Positions 1 to 11,868 of a DNA stretch of 64,000 bases are shown piece after piece. The notes beneath the pieces are model-generated. The model saw only the letters and a list, made by a program, of their open reading frames with translations. It searched no databases and was not told where the DNA came from. This DNA is from Gaiellasilicea sp963730405. Lineage in GTDB: Bacteria > Actinomycetota > Thermoleophilia > Gaiellales > Gaiellaceae. How positions within the stretch are numbered: position 1 is the first letter of the stretch; every line of letters begins with the position of its first letter. The stretch covers positions 1 to 64,000 of the forward strand of contig CAVSRW010000017.1 in assembly GCA_963730405.1 (NCBI GenBank), read 5' to 3'. Both the position numbers and the translations under genes were made by a program.

Positions 1-3636
<3,636 letters not shown>

Positions 3637-3807
3637 GTGGTAACAGCCTCCCTTATAGCTACGAGCGAATTCTTCAGTGGGCAGAGCGGAAGCGGCGAAC
3701 GTCGGCGCAACCCAGAAGGGTAGCGAACGCAGGCCCCTCACCGCAAGCATGCGCAGCGGCGGGAGCCGAATGGTGCAGGCCAGGATAGCAGACAGGCACA
3801 AGAAATG

Positions 3808-3835
3808 GCCGAGGGCGCCAATCGGCGCCCTCGGC
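3808..3835 (-). terminator. rplL-rpoB intergenic hairpin
   Basis: A perfect 12-bp inverted repeat (GCCGAGGGCGCC, four-base loop, GGCGCCCTCGGC) lies between rplL and rpoB. On the minus strand it is followed by CATTTCTT, a weak U-rich tail. The position matches the partial terminator that lowers rpoB expression relative to rplL in other bacteria. The rest of 3637-3897 shows nothing beyond the rpoB ribosome binding site. Confidence 0.7.
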
Positions 3836-3897
3836 GGTGACCCCTACTTGCAACGCGGACAATCGCTCCGCGGGATACGGGTCGGATGACAGCCGTG

Positions 3898-4287
3898 TTA
3901 CTTGAGCTCGACGCCGGCGCCGGCTTCCTCCAGCTGCGCCTTGATCGAGTCGGCCTCCTCCTGGTTGGCGCCCTCCTTGACGGTGCCGGGGGCGCCGTCG
4001 ACGAGGTCCTTCGCCTCCTTGAGGCCGAGGCCGGTGACCGCGCGGACGACCTTGATCACCTGGATCTTCTTGTCGCCCGCGGCCGTGATCACGACGTCGA
4101 ACGAGGACTTCTCCTCGGCCGGCGCCGCACCGTCGCCGCCCGCCGCCGCAGCGCCGGGGGCCGCGACCGCCATCGGAGCGGCGGCGGTGACGCCCCACTC
4201 CTCCTCGATCGCCTTCTTCAGCTCGACGAGCTCGAGCACGGTCATCTTGCCGAGCGTCTCGAGCACCTTCGCGGTATCCGTTGCCAT
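3898..4287 (-). CDS. rplL: Ribosomal protein L7/L12
   Basis: Stalk protein of the large ribosomal subunit; dimers bind the C-terminal end of L10 and recruit translational GTPases. The 129-residue protein has the N-terminal dimerisation helix (LGKMTVLELVELKKAIEEE), an Ala/Gly-rich hinge around residues 35-55 and the globular C-terminal domain (IQVIKVVRAVTGLGLKEAKDLVDGAP). Its ATG overlaps the TAA of rplJ once the rplJ frame is restored, so the two are translationally coupled. A terminator-like hairpin follows at 3808-3835. Confidence 0.97.
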   Translation of the reverse strand: MATDTAKVLETLGKMTVLELVELKKAIEEEWGVTAAAPMAVAAPGAAAAGGDGAAPAEEKSSFDVVITAAGDKKIQVIKVVRAVTGLGLKEAKDLVDGAPGTVKEGANQEEADSIKAQLEEAGAGVELK

Positions 4288-5016
4288 TACTCCTGCTCCT
4301 CCTGCGTGTCAGTGTCAGTGGTCTCTTCGTTGGTCTCGGGCTCGGCGGTCGCCTCGGGCTCCGCCTCGGCAGCCGCCTCCGCCTCGGGCTCTGCCTCGGC
4401 CTCGCTCGGCCTCGGCAGCGGGCTCCTCGGCGGCCGGCTCGTCGGCCGGTGCGGCCTCCGCGGCCGGCGCCGCGCTCTCGGACGTGTCGCCCTGCTCCCG
4501 CAGCTGCTCGATCCGGGCGTCGATCAGCCCGGCGAGGTCGCGCAGCGGCGCCGAGACGAGCGCGACGACTGTGGTGAGCGGCGAGACGATCGCCCCCACC
4601 ACCTGCGCGCGCAGCACGTCGGCCGGCGGCAGCTTGGCGAGGCTCTCGACCTCGTCGGCCGTCATCACGGCGCCCTCGAGCACGCCCCCGCGGATCGCGA
4701 GGATCTTCGTGCTCGTCGCCGCGTCGCGAAGCGCCTTCGCCACCGCGACGGGATCGCCGTCGGACTCGACGAACGCGATCGCCGACGGGCCCTCGAGCAG
4801 CGCCAGCAGCGCGTCCGCCCCGGCGGCCTCGGCCGCCCGGCGGGTGAGCGTGTTCTTGACGACCGCGAAGCGGGCGCCGTGCTCGATCAGCTTCGAGCGC
4901 AGCCCGTCGATCTCGGCGTTCGTCAGGCCGCGGTAGTCGGCGACGATCAGCGTCTCCGACGTCCGCAGCCGCTCGGTCAGCTCTGCGACGACTCGTTCCT
5001 TCTCACTCTTGTGCAT
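4287..5016 (-). CDS. rplJ: Ribosomal protein L10, apparent frameshift in acidic tail
   Basis: L10 anchors the L7/L12 stalk to 23S rRNA and represses its own operon through a leader RNA. The N-terminal fold is clear (LIVADYRGLTNAEIDGLR, FAVVKNTLTRRAA). After about residue 203 the frame turns into Arg/Gly-rich nonsense ending at 4315. Skipping one base near 4406 instead gives a Glu/Ala/Thr-rich acidic tail that ends in TAA exactly overlapping the rplL ATG (TAATG). That coupling makes the restored frame very likely and the extra base a sequence error or repeat slip in the GAGGCC repeats. The tail is longer than usual for L10. Confidence 0.93.
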
Positions 5017-5155
5017 CTCTCACCTCCTCTGAACGTTCGAGCCCGCACGGAGGCGGGCTCGGAGAGATGCACGACGCATCGTCCTGAGCGCCACCTCGGG
5101 AGGGCCTCCGCCAGCGACTGCTGGCTGCCTCCTGTCTCCGGCGACGGGCTGTGGG
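5017..5155 (-). promoter_or_regulatory. Probable L10 leader RNA
   Basis: The 148-base gap between rplA and rplJ is structured. On the minus strand it has a GGAGACAGGAGGCAG segment and, next to the rplJ ribosome binding site (AGAGGAGG), an 8-bp hairpin GAGCCCGC/GCGGGCTC at about 5041-5062. Position and shape fit the autoregulatory L10 leader known upstream of rplJ in many bacteria. I recognise this from location and structure, not from an exact consensus match. Confidence 0.55.
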
Positions 5156-5164
5156 ACGGAAAAC

Positions 5165-5902
5165 CTAGGCCGGAACGGCCTCCTTCTGCGCGTCGAACTC
5201 CTCGATGATCCCGCGGACGCGAGCCGGGTCGACGCGCACGCCGGGGCCCATCGTCGTCGTGATCGTGATCTGCTCGATGTATCGGCCCTTCGCCGAGGCG
5301 GGCTTGGCGCGGACGATCTCCTCGATCAGCGCGGCGTAGTTCTCCAGCAGCGCCTTCGCGTCGAAGCTCTTCTTCCCGATCGAGACGTGGACGTTCGCGC
5401 CGCGGTCGGTGCGGTACTCGAGCTTGCCGCCCTTCGCGTCGGTGACCGCCTTGGCGACGTCGAACGTGACCGTGCCGGTCTTCGGGTTCGGCATCAGGCC
5501 GCGGGGGCCGAGCACGCGCCCGAGCTTGCCGACGTTGCCCATCTGGTCGGGGGTCGCGATCGCGACGTCGAAGTCGGTGAAGCCGCCCTCGATCTTCGCG
5601 GCGAGGTCGGCGGCGCCGACGACGTCGGCTCCGGCCTCCTCGGCCTCGCGCGCCTTGTCGCCCTCGGCGAAGACGGCGACGCGGACGGTCTTGCCGGTGC
5701 CGTGCGGGAGCATCAGCGTCCCGCGGAGCTGCTGGTCGGCATGTCGCACGTTCAGGCCCAGCCGGAAGTGCGCCTCGACCGTCTCGTCGAACTTCGCGTC
5801 CGGAAGGTCCTTCAGGAGCGTGACGGCCTCCGCCGGCGAGTACAGGTTCTCGCGCTCGATCTTCGAGCGCGACTGCTCGTAGCGCTTGCCGTGGGAGCTC
5901 AT
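5165..5902 (-). CDS. rplA: Ribosomal protein L1
   Basis: L1 binds 23S rRNA at the mobile L1 stalk used in E-site tRNA release. The 245-residue length is normal. Typical sequence includes YSPAEAVTLLKDLPDAKFDETVEAHFRLG, LGRVLGPRGLMPNPKTGTVTFDVAKAV and the C-terminal IEQITITTTMGPGVRVD, all within the usual two-domain arrangement. The start overlaps the end of rplK by four bases (ATGA), so the pair is translationally coupled. Confidence 0.97.
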   Translation of the reverse strand: MSSHGKRYEQSRSKIERENLYSPAEAVTLLKDLPDAKFDETVEAHFRLGLNVRHADQQLRGTLMLPHGTGKTVRVAVFAEGDKAREAEEAGADVVGAADLAAKIEGGFTDFDVAIATPDQMGNVGKLGRVLGPRGLMPNPKTGTVTFDVAKAVTDAKGGKLEYRTDRGANVHVSIGKKSFDAKALLENYAALIEEIVRAKPASAKGRYIEQITITTTMGPGVRVDPARVRGIIEEFDAQKEAVPA

Positions 5903-6324
5903 CGCTCCACCTCGACGCCCATCGAACGGGCCGTGCCGGCGATCACGAGCATCGCCTGGTCGACGTCGCGGGCGTTCAGGTCCTGCAGCTTCGTCTCGGC
6001 GATCGAGCGCAGCTGGGCCTGGCTGATCCGGCCGACCTTGTTCCGGTTCGGCTCGGCCGAGCCCTTGTCGAGCCCGAGCGCCTCCTTGATCAGCACGGCG
6101 GCGGGCGGGGTCTTCGTGATGAACGTGAACGAGCGGTCCTCGAAGACCGTGATCTCGACCGGGGTGATGCGGCCGTTCTCCTGCGCGGTCTGCGCGTTGA
6201 ACGCCTTGCAGAACTCCATGATGTTGACGCCGTGCTGACCGAGCGCAGGGCCGACCGGCGGCGCAGGGTTGGCCTGCCCGCCCGGGATCTGCAGCTTGAT
6301 CAGTGTCAGAACCTTCTTCGCCAT
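5899..6324 (-). CDS. rplK: Ribosomal protein L11
   Basis: L11 binds the GTPase-associated centre of 23S rRNA. At 141 residues it is the normal length, with the N-terminal proline-rich segment (KLQIPGGQANPAPPVGPALGQHGVNI) and the C-terminal RNA-binding domain (NRNKVGRISQAQLRSIAETKLQDLNA). It follows nusG by 16 bases and overlaps rplA by four. Confidence 0.97.
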   Translation of the reverse strand: MAKKVLTLIKLQIPGGQANPAPPVGPALGQHGVNIMEFCKAFNAQTAQENGRITPVEITVFEDRSFTFITKTPPAAVLIKEALGLDKGSAEPNRNKVGRISQAQLRSIAETKLQDLNARDVDQAMLVIAGTARSMGVEVER

Positions 6325-6340
6325 CTTCTTCCTTGTCTCT

Positions 6341-6874
6341 CTAGTCGAGCTTCTTGACCTGGTCGAACCCGAGCTCGACCGGCACCTGGCGCTCGAAGAT
6401 GTCGACGAGCACCTTGAGCTTCTGCTGGTCGGCGTTCACGTCGACGATCTCGCCGTCGAAGTCCGACAGCGGGCCGGAGGTTACCTTCACCGACTCGCCG
6501 AGGGTGAACTCGACCTGTGAGCGCAGGGCCGCGCCGGTGGCGGCGGCGCCCGTGTGCAGGATCCGGTCGACCTCGCCCTGCGCCAGCGGCACGGGCTTGG
6601 CGCCGGCGCCGACGAAGCCGGTCACGCCGGGCGTGTTCTTGACGACCGTCCACGCCTCGTCGTTCAGATCCATGTTCACGAGCACGTAGCCCGGGAGGAC
6701 GCGCTTCTCGATCTGCACCTTCTGCCCGTCCTTCGTCTCGATCACCTGCTCGGTCGGAACCACGACGCGCCGGAAGCGCGGGGCCTGGTTCATCGACACG
6801 ATCCGGTGCTCGAGGTTGGCCTTCACCTTGTTCTCGTGCCCGGAATAGGTGTTGATCACATACCAGCGGAACAT
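6341..6874 (-). CDS. nusG: Transcription elongation/antitermination factor NusG
   Basis: NusG binds the RNA polymerase clamp and links it to Rho or the ribosome. The 177-residue protein has the NGN domain (WYVINTYSGHENKVKANLEHR, LPGYVLVNMDLNDEAWTVVKNTPGVTGFVG) and a C-terminal KOW domain (GESVKVTSGPLSDFDGEIVDV). It lacks the long acidic N-terminal extension common in other actinobacterial NusG. It sits 11 bases after secE. Confidence 0.96.
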   Translation of the reverse strand: MFRWYVINTYSGHENKVKANLEHRIVSMNQAPRFRRVVVPTEQVIETKDGQKVQIEKRVLPGYVLVNMDLNDEAWTVVKNTPGVTGFVGAGAKPVPLAQGEVDRILHTGAAATGAALRSQVEFTLGESVKVTSGPLSDFDGEIVDVNADQQKLKVLVDIFERQVPVELGFDQVKKLD

Positions 6875-6885
6875 CTGGCTACTCC

Positions 6886-7215
6886 CTATTCACCGAGGAG
6901 AACGGTACGGACGAAGGGCTTGAAGAACTGGTCGGCGGCGTAGAGGAACGTGCCGACGATGACGCAGGCGATGATCACGACGATCGTGCCCTGGACGACC
7001 TGGGCGCGGCTCGGCCACTCGACCTTCTTCAGCTCCGCCCACGCCTCGCGGACGAAACGGCCGCGCTCGCGCGACTCGCGCCGGCCCGTCTGGGTCGACG
7101 CGGGCTGCATCCCGGGGCGCACCTGCGCCTGGCTGCGGGACCGCTGCGCGGCGGGCTTCGGGGCGCCCGAGCTCTTCCGCTGGTCGCGGCGCTGCCGACG
7201 GGTCTCGCGGGCCAC
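6886..7215 (-). CDS. secE: Preprotein translocase subunit SecE
   Basis: Essential small subunit of the SecYEG channel. I start it at GTG 7215, where it shares bases with the rpmG stop (TAGTG), giving 109 residues. The first 60 residues are basic and low in complexity; then come the conserved amphipathic helix (FVREAWAELKKVEWPSRAQV) and one membrane segment (TIVVIIACVIVGTFLYAAD). A longer ORF extending upstream through rpmG is not credible. Confidence 0.93.
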   Translation of the reverse strand: MARETRRQRRDQRKSSGAPKPAAQRSRSQAQVRPGMQPASTQTGRRESRERGRFVREAWAELKKVEWPSRAQVVQGTIVVIIACVIVGTFLYAADQFFKPFVRTVLLGE

Positions 7216-7376
7216 TAGCGGGTCTCCCGGTGGACCGTGTGCTGGCCGCACCAGCGGCAGTACTTCTTGAACTCGACGCGGTCCGGCGTGTTCCGCTTGG
7301 ACTTGTTCGTCTGGTAGTTGCGGCGCTTGCACTCGGTGCAGGCGAGCGTGATCGCGACTCGAACTCCGGCTGCCAT
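7215..7376 (-). CDS. rpmG: Ribosomal protein L33
   Basis: A 53-residue protein with the full L33 pattern: N-terminal VRVAITLACTECKRRNYQTNK and C-terminal FKKYCRWCGQHTVHRETR. Four cysteines in two CxxC pairs (CTEC, CRWC) mark the zinc-binding form. Its stop codon overlaps the secE start. It is short, so it is easily missed. It follows tRNA-Met on the same strand, a common arrangement before secE. Confidence 0.95.
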   Translation of the reverse strand: MAAGVRVAITLACTECKRRNYQTNKSKRNTPDRVEFKKYCRWCGQHTVHRETR

Positions 7377-7423
7377 CTAGATCGTGTTCTCTCGGTTTCG
7401 GTTGAAGAAAGACTGCTGAGGAA

Positions 7424-7497
7424 TAGCGGCGGCAGGACTCGAACCTGCGACACGCGGATTATGATTCCGCTGCTCTAACCAACTGAGCTACGCCGCC
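7424..7497 (-). tRNA. tRNA-Met (CAT), elongator type
   Basis: The minus strand folds into a complete cloverleaf. The acceptor stem starts GGCGGCG, followed by TAGCTCAG, an anticodon stem GCGGA/TCCGC around the loop ATCATAA (anticodon CAT), and a T arm GCAGG-TTCGAGT-CCTGC. The 3' end of the acceptor gives a G1-U72 pair and discriminator A; no CCA is encoded. The first pair and lack of the initiator pattern favour elongator Met. A CAT tRNA could instead be the lysidine-modified Ile form, but the body looks like Met. Confidence 0.88.
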
Positions 7498-7570
7498 GCG
7501 CGGACGGGAAGAGTAGCACGATCGCGTCGTTCACTGGCCCGTCCGGCGGCTCTCCTAGGATCGCACTCCG

Positions 7571-8170
7571 ATGATCCGAATCAATCCCAAGAGCGGCGGC
7601 TGGCTCGAGGTCGTCTGCGGCCCGATGTTCAGCGGCAAGAGCGAGGAGATGATCCGCCGCCTGCGCCGTGCAGAGATCGGCCGGCAGCGCGTGGTCATCT
7701 TCAAGCCCTGCATCGACGACCGCTACGACGCGGCCGATGTCGTCAGCCACGCCGGGATCCGCATGCGCGCGGTGCCGGTCGCCGGCGTCGCCGAGCTGCT
7801 GGAGCGCGCGCGCGGCTTCGAGGTGGTCGGCATCGACGAGGCGCAGTTCTTCGAGCCGGAGATCGTCGGCGCCGCCCTCGCGCTCGCCGACGGCGGCGCC
7901 CGCGTGATCGCGGCCGGCCTCGACCAGGACTTCCGCCGGCTGCCCTTCGGGCCGATGCCCGAGCTGCTCGCGCACGCCGAGTTCGTCGACAAGCTCCAGG
8001 CCGTCTGCCACCGCTGCGGCGGCGGCGCGACGACGACGCAGCGGCTCGTCGACGGTCGCCCGGCGCCCTACTCCGGCGCGACGATCGTGGTCGGCGCCAA
8101 CGAGCAGTACGAGGCACGCTGCCGCGACTGCCACGAGGCCGGGGAAGACCTCGCAGCAGTCGCGGCGTAG
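7571..8170 (+). CDS. tdk: Thymidine kinase (type II)
   Basis: Phosphorylates thymidine to dTMP in pyrimidine salvage. The 199-residue protein has the P-loop GPMFSGKSEE, the DEAQFFEP motif, the lasso-loop region and a zinc site of two pairs (CHRC near residue 142 and CRDC near 182). A -10 box TAGGAT lies nine bases before the ATG with no Shine-Dalgarno, which suggests a leaderless transcript. It is a single gene, transcribed away from tRNA-Met and rpmG and converging on the next gene. Confidence 0.93.
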   Translation: MIRINPKSGGWLEVVCGPMFSGKSEEMIRRLRRAEIGRQRVVIFKPCIDDRYDAADVVSHAGIRMRAVPVAGVAELLERARGFEVVGIDEAQFFEPEIVGAALALADGGARVIAAGLDQDFRRLPFGPMPELLAHAEFVDKLQAVCHRCGGGATTTQRLVDGRPAPYSGATIVVGANEQYEARCRDCHEAGEDLAAVAA

Positions 8171-8176
8171 CTCGCC

Positions 8177-9385
8177 CTAGTTCGCGGGAACGGTCGCGTC
8201 GACCCAGACCAGCCTGTGGTCCGAGGTCGGGAACGGGAACGTGCCGACGAGGCGGAACAGTGGATCGGTGTTGAGCGGCCAGAAGACTCCCGCGTCGACG
8301 ATCTGCATCGTCTTCCGCGGCAGCACGTAGTCCGCCCGCAGGTTGCCCGGTGCGGTGTCCGCAAAGTCCGCCGTGTCGAAGCGCGGATCGGACTCGTGCG
8401 TCAGGTTTGCGCCGCCCTGGAGCGCGTTCTGCTGCACGGCGCCCGCGCTCTCGGGCGTCGTCTTCGTGTTCACGAGCGGGTGCTCGATCAGGAGCTGGAT
8501 CGAGCCCGGGATGCTGTCCCCGTCGAGCGGGTCCGAGTTCTGGTCGCCCGCGATCACGAACAGCGAGCCGGGCTTCAACCCGCCCGTGCCGCCGCCGTCG
8601 TCGTAGATGTAGCCCGACCTCCCCGGCGAGATGTAGTCGGCCCAGAAGCGGATCTCGTCGAAGTTGCGCGTCCCGTTCCGGTCCTCGGGCCCGTCGAAGA
8701 CGGGCGGCGTCGGGTGGCTGGCGAGGAAGTGGACGACCTTGCCGCCGACCAGCAGGGGCAGGTCCCAGTGGCTCTTCGAGGAGAGCCGGAAGACGCTCAG
8801 CTCCGCCGGCGAGTACCAGTCTGACGGCGCAGGTGTCGCCGGATCGTCCGGCAGCAGTGCGCCCGGCATGTCCTTCCAGAGGAAGCGCTGGAAGGTGCGG
8901 ATGCCCGTCGGGTCGATCGGGTACATCGAGTACACGGCCATCCCGAACTGGCCCGGGAAGAAACCGAACCCGTAGGCGTCGTCCGGGCCGCCGACGGCAC
9001 CGTTGTTGTTGAGGTCGAAGCCGGACGGGATCCCGGTGTTCGACTCGGCGGTGAACCGGTACGGGTAGTGCACCGGCGTGGAGCCGTTCTGCGAGACCGA
9101 CAGGTAGTTGTCCTGGAACAGGCGCAGCGCGGTCCCGTTCGCGTCGTAGTCGAACTCGTTGATCAGGACGACGTCCGGCCGGACGCGCTGGATCGTCTCG
9201 GCCGCGTTCCGCGCCTGCTGGTTCCCAGGCGTGGACAGGTCGGCGATCAGCTGGCCGGCGAAGTTGCGGTTGAGCGAGGCGTTGAACGTCGCGAACCGGA
9301 CGTCGCCGCTCTTGCCGGAGTCTGCGAGCGCCGCCGGAACGAGCATGAGCGCCGCCGCAGCGGCAGCGATGAAGGCTTTCGGCAT
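8177..9385 (-). CDS. Secreted endonuclease/exonuclease/phosphatase-family protein
   Basis: A 402-residue exported member of the EEP superfamily of metal-dependent phosphodiesterases. A signal peptide (KAFIAAAAAALMLVPAALA) is followed by the family motifs in order: FATFNASLNR, INEFD (metal-binding Glu), HFLASHPTPP, GDQNSDP, RADYVLP and the C-terminal SDHRLVWVD with the catalytic Asp-His. The ATG at 9385 has GGAGG at good spacing. Secreted relatives cleave DNA, phospholipids or phosphate esters; which applies here cannot be read from sequence. Confidence 0.85.
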   Translation of the reverse strand: MPKAFIAAAAAALMLVPAALADSGKSGDVRFATFNASLNRNFAGQLIADLSTPGNQQARNAAETIQRVRPDVVLINEFDYDANGTALRLFQDNYLSVSQNGSTPVHYPYRFTAESNTGIPSGFDLNNNGAVGGPDDAYGFGFFPGQFGMAVYSMYPIDPTGIRTFQRFLWKDMPGALLPDDPATPAPSDWYSPAELSVFRLSSKSHWDLPLLVGGKVVHFLASHPTPPVFDGPEDRNGTRNFDEIRFWADYISPGRSGYIYDDGGGTGGLKPGSLFVIAGDQNSDPLDGDSIPGSIQLLIEHPLVNTKTTPESAGAVQQNALQGGANLTHESDPRFDTADFADTAPGNLRADYVLPRKTMQIVDAGVFWPLNTDPLFRLVGTFPFPTSDHRLVWVDATVPAN

Positions 9386-9478
9386 CGAGATTCCTCCCCT
9401 CGGTCCCTCTTGTCCGGGGCGGTCTATCAGGCTGGCGCCGCCAACGGAACCCCATTCACCGGATCGACGCCGGACGGT

Positions 9479-9512
9479 GACCTGGGGCCGCCCTCGCGGA
9501 CGGCCCCAGGTC
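9479..9512. terminator. Strong GC-rich hairpin
   Basis: A perfect 12-bp stem (GACCTGGGGCCG paired with CGGCCCCAGGTC, ten-base loop) lies just after the substrate-binding protein gene on the minus strand. There is no T tract. It probably ends the ABC operon transcript or protects its 3' end. Confidence 0.55.
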
Positions 9513-9519
9513 GACGCCG

Positions 9520-10437
9520 CTAGTTGAGCTTGTTCGCCGTCAGGAAGGCCTTCGCCACCGAGGCGGCGGGCCTCTTGTCGAGCGCGACGGCCTTGTTCAT
9601 CGCGATGATCGCCCGCAGGGTCAGCAGCGAATTGACCCGGTTGAGCGTGCTGGTGAGGCTCGTCCCGTACTCGCTGACGAGCTTCTTCGAGAGCACGGGC
9701 GCGACCTGCTGGAAGCCGAACATGTTCCGCGGCTCCTTGAGCACGACGTACTTCGTCGAGATCAGCTGCGGGTCGGTCGTGAAGATGCCTGCGGCCTCGA
9801 CCTTCCCCTGGCTCAGCAGCGTGTAGGCGCTGATCCCGGCGAGCGGCGTGAACTCGACGTTCCGGACGGCGTAGCGGCTCGCGAGCTGCGGGAGCCACCG
9901 CGTCTCGAACTCCGGGAACGCCGCCAGCGTCAGGTCGGGCACCTTCCGCAGGTCGCCGACCGTCTTCAGGCCGTACTTCGACGCCGTCGTCCGCAGCACC
10001 GCGATCCCGTCGCGGTCCTGGAACGGCGTCGCCTTCAAGAGCGTCTGACCCCGTTTCTCGTACAGCCCCTTCGCGGTCAGGTAGGTGCCGAGGGCGGTCT
10101 TCGGCAACGTCTTCCGCTTGAACGTCACCGAGAGCATGATCCCGGTGTACTCCGGATAGAGGGTGACGCGGCCGCTCCGCAGCGATGCGTCGATCAGCTC
10201 GGTCGAGCCGATGTTCTCCTTGTACTGCACCTTCAGCCCCTTCGCCTCCAGGGCCTGCTTGTAGAGCTGCCCCAGCACGTACTGCTCGGGGAAGTTCTTC
10301 GTCCCGATGATGATCGGCGTGGCTTGCCCCTTGTCGAGCGCGGCCGGTGCCGCCGCGGCTCCACCGAGCACGATGGCGACTCCGAGGGCGACCGCGAAGG
10401 CCGCCTTGGCGGCCCGGCGATTGTGCTTCCTGATCAC
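9520..10437 (-). CDS. Glycine betaine/choline-type ABC transporter substrate-binding protein
   Basis: Extracytoplasmic binding protein of an osmoprotectant importer (OpuAC/OsmF type). After a signal segment (AAKAAFAVALGVAIVLGGAAA) the mature protein starts the family pattern IIIGTKNFPEQYVLGQLYKQALEAKG and contains ELIDASLRSGRVTLYPEYTG, the quaternary-amine-binding family hallmark. I chose GTG 10437 because GGAGG lies seven bases upstream; a longer ORF reaching 10485 adds only basic residues. It is the last gene of a four-gene operon, 28 bases after the second permease. The exact ligand is unknown. Confidence 0.87.
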   Translation of the reverse strand: MIRKHNRRAAKAAFAVALGVAIVLGGAAAAPAALDKGQATPIIIGTKNFPEQYVLGQLYKQALEAKGLKVQYKENIGSTELIDASLRSGRVTLYPEYTGIMLSVTFKRKTLPKTALGTYLTAKGLYEKRGQTLLKATPFQDRDGIAVLRTTASKYGLKTVGDLRKVPDLTLAAFPEFETRWLPQLASRYAVRNVEFTPLAGISAYTLLSQGKVEAAGIFTTDPQLISTKYVVLKEPRNMFGFQQVAPVLSKKLVSEYGTSLTSTLNRVNSLLTLRAIIAMNKAVALDKRPAASVAKAFLTANKLN

Positions 10438-10465
10438 TACCCACCTCCTGTCGTGGATCACCCGG

Positions 10466-11164
10466 TTAGACGACCGGGCGCACATCCGGTTCGAACGCTG
10501 GAACCTCTTCTTTCAGTCCTGCGGGCGTCAGCCACCGTTGCAGGACACCGAGTCCCGCGTCGGCGGCAAGCGCGAGCAGCGAGACGCAGATGGCGGCGCC
10601 GACGAGTCCTTCGACGTCGTACGCCGCCTGGTTCACGAGGATCTCCCCGAGGCCGCTGCCGCCGGCGATCGCAGCGATCGTCGCCGTTGCGACGACGAAG
10701 ACGGCCGCGGTTCGGATCCCGACGAAGAGCAGCGGCAGCGCCAGCGGCAGCTCGACGCGCCAGAGCACCTGGGACGGCGTCATGCCCATCCCCCTCGCTG
10801 CCTCGACGGCGTCCCGGTCGACCTCGTCGACGGCGACGTACGCATTGGTCAGGATCGGCGGCACGGCGAGCACGACGAGCGCGAGCATGACGGTCGTGAA
10901 GCCGATCCCGAGGAACGTGAAGCCGACCGCGATCACGACGAGCGTCGGCAGCGCCCGGCCGATGTTGGCGACGTTGACGGCCACCAGCGAACCGCGATGG
11001 AGGTGGCCGAGGGCGACGCCGAGCGGTACGGCGATCGCGATCGAGACGAGCAGTGCCGCGCCCGAGAGGACGATGTGCTCCCACGTCTTCTCGAGCAGCA
11101 GCTCTCGCTCGTCGACGATGAACTGGAAGCTGTCGACGAAGACGTCGAGCGCCGCGGCGATCAC
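10466..11164 (-). CDS. Osmoprotectant ABC transporter permease
   Basis: A 232-residue membrane permease of the OpuBB/ProW type with about six hydrophobic segments and the cytoplasmic coupling motif EAARGMGMTPSQVLWRVELPLALP. Its GTG overlaps the TGA of the preceding permease (GTGA), with GGAGG just upstream. It pairs with the neighbouring permease at 11161 as a likely heterodimer. Confidence 0.88.
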   Translation of the reverse strand: MIAAALDVFVDSFQFIVDERELLLEKTWEHIVLSGAALLVSIAIAVPLGVALGHLHRGSLVAVNVANIGRALPTLVVIAVGFTFLGIGFTTVMLALVVLAVPPILTNAYVAVDEVDRDAVEAARGMGMTPSQVLWRVELPLALPLLFVGIRTAAVFVVATATIAAIAGGSGLGEILVNQAAYDVEGLVGAAICVSLLALAADAGLGVLQRWLTPAGLKEEVPAFEPDVRPVV

Positions 11165-11868
11165 GTCACCCTCCTGGCCGAGGCCCACGGCGTCACGGCC
11201 CGCTGCGCAAGCACGAGCAGCGCGTCCGCCACGATCGCGAGACCGACTGCGAGCGCGCCGGCCGCGATGATCTCGGTCCTGAAATCGAGCCGCAGCGCGC
11301 CGAGGATCGGGCCGCCGAGCCCCTCGGAGACGACGAACGCGGCCACGGTCGCGAGTGCGATCGTCGAGACGACCGCGATCCGCAGCCCGGCCACGATCGC
11401 CGGCAGCGCCAGCGGCAGCTCGACGCGCCAGAGGGTCTGGTTGGAGGTCAGCCCCATGCCCCGCGCCGCCTCGAGCACCTCGGGCGGAGCCGAGCGGAGC
11501 CCGGCGAGGTTGTTGCGAAAGAGGATCAGAAGCGTGTAGCCGACGAGCGCGATCTCGACCGTGGTCACGGTCAGGCCGGTCACGGGCACGAGCAACTGGA
11601 AGAGCGCGAGACTCGGGATCGTGTAGATCACCGCCGAGAGGAATGCCACCGGCCGCTCGACGTGGCGGTAGCGGTGGGCCAGGAGCGCAGCCGCCAGCGA
11701 GAGCACGAAGCCGACGCCGACCGCGATCAACGTCAGCTTGATGTGCTCGAGGAGCGCCGGCTGCAGCACCGGGTCCCAGTTCTCGCGCACCCAGTCGGTG
11801 CAGAAGAGACGGTTCTCCTCGATGCAGTCGCTCGCCTCGCCGAAGTCGGGGATGACGGGCTCGGCCAT
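11161..11868 (-). CDS. Osmoprotectant ABC transporter permease
   Basis: A 235-residue permease homologous to its neighbour, with the coupling loop EAARGMGLTSNQTLWRVELPLALP. A short N-terminal extension with two Cys (DCIEENRLFCTDWV) precedes the first membrane segment, a feature seen in this permease subgroup. The ATG overlaps the restored stop of the ATPase gene (TGATG), so ATPase, two permeases and binding protein form one operon. Confidence 0.88.
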   Translation of the reverse strand: MAEPVIPDFGEASDCIEENRLFCTDWVRENWDPVLQPALLEHIKLTLIAVGVGFVLSLAAALLAHRYRHVERPVAFLSAVIYTIPSLALFQLLVPVTGLTVTTVEIALVGYTLLILFRNNLAGLRSAPPEVLEAARGMGLTSNQTLWRVELPLALPAIVAGLRIAVVSTIALATVAAFVVSEGLGGPILGALRLDFRTEIIAAGALAVGLAIVADALLVLAQRAVTPWASARRVT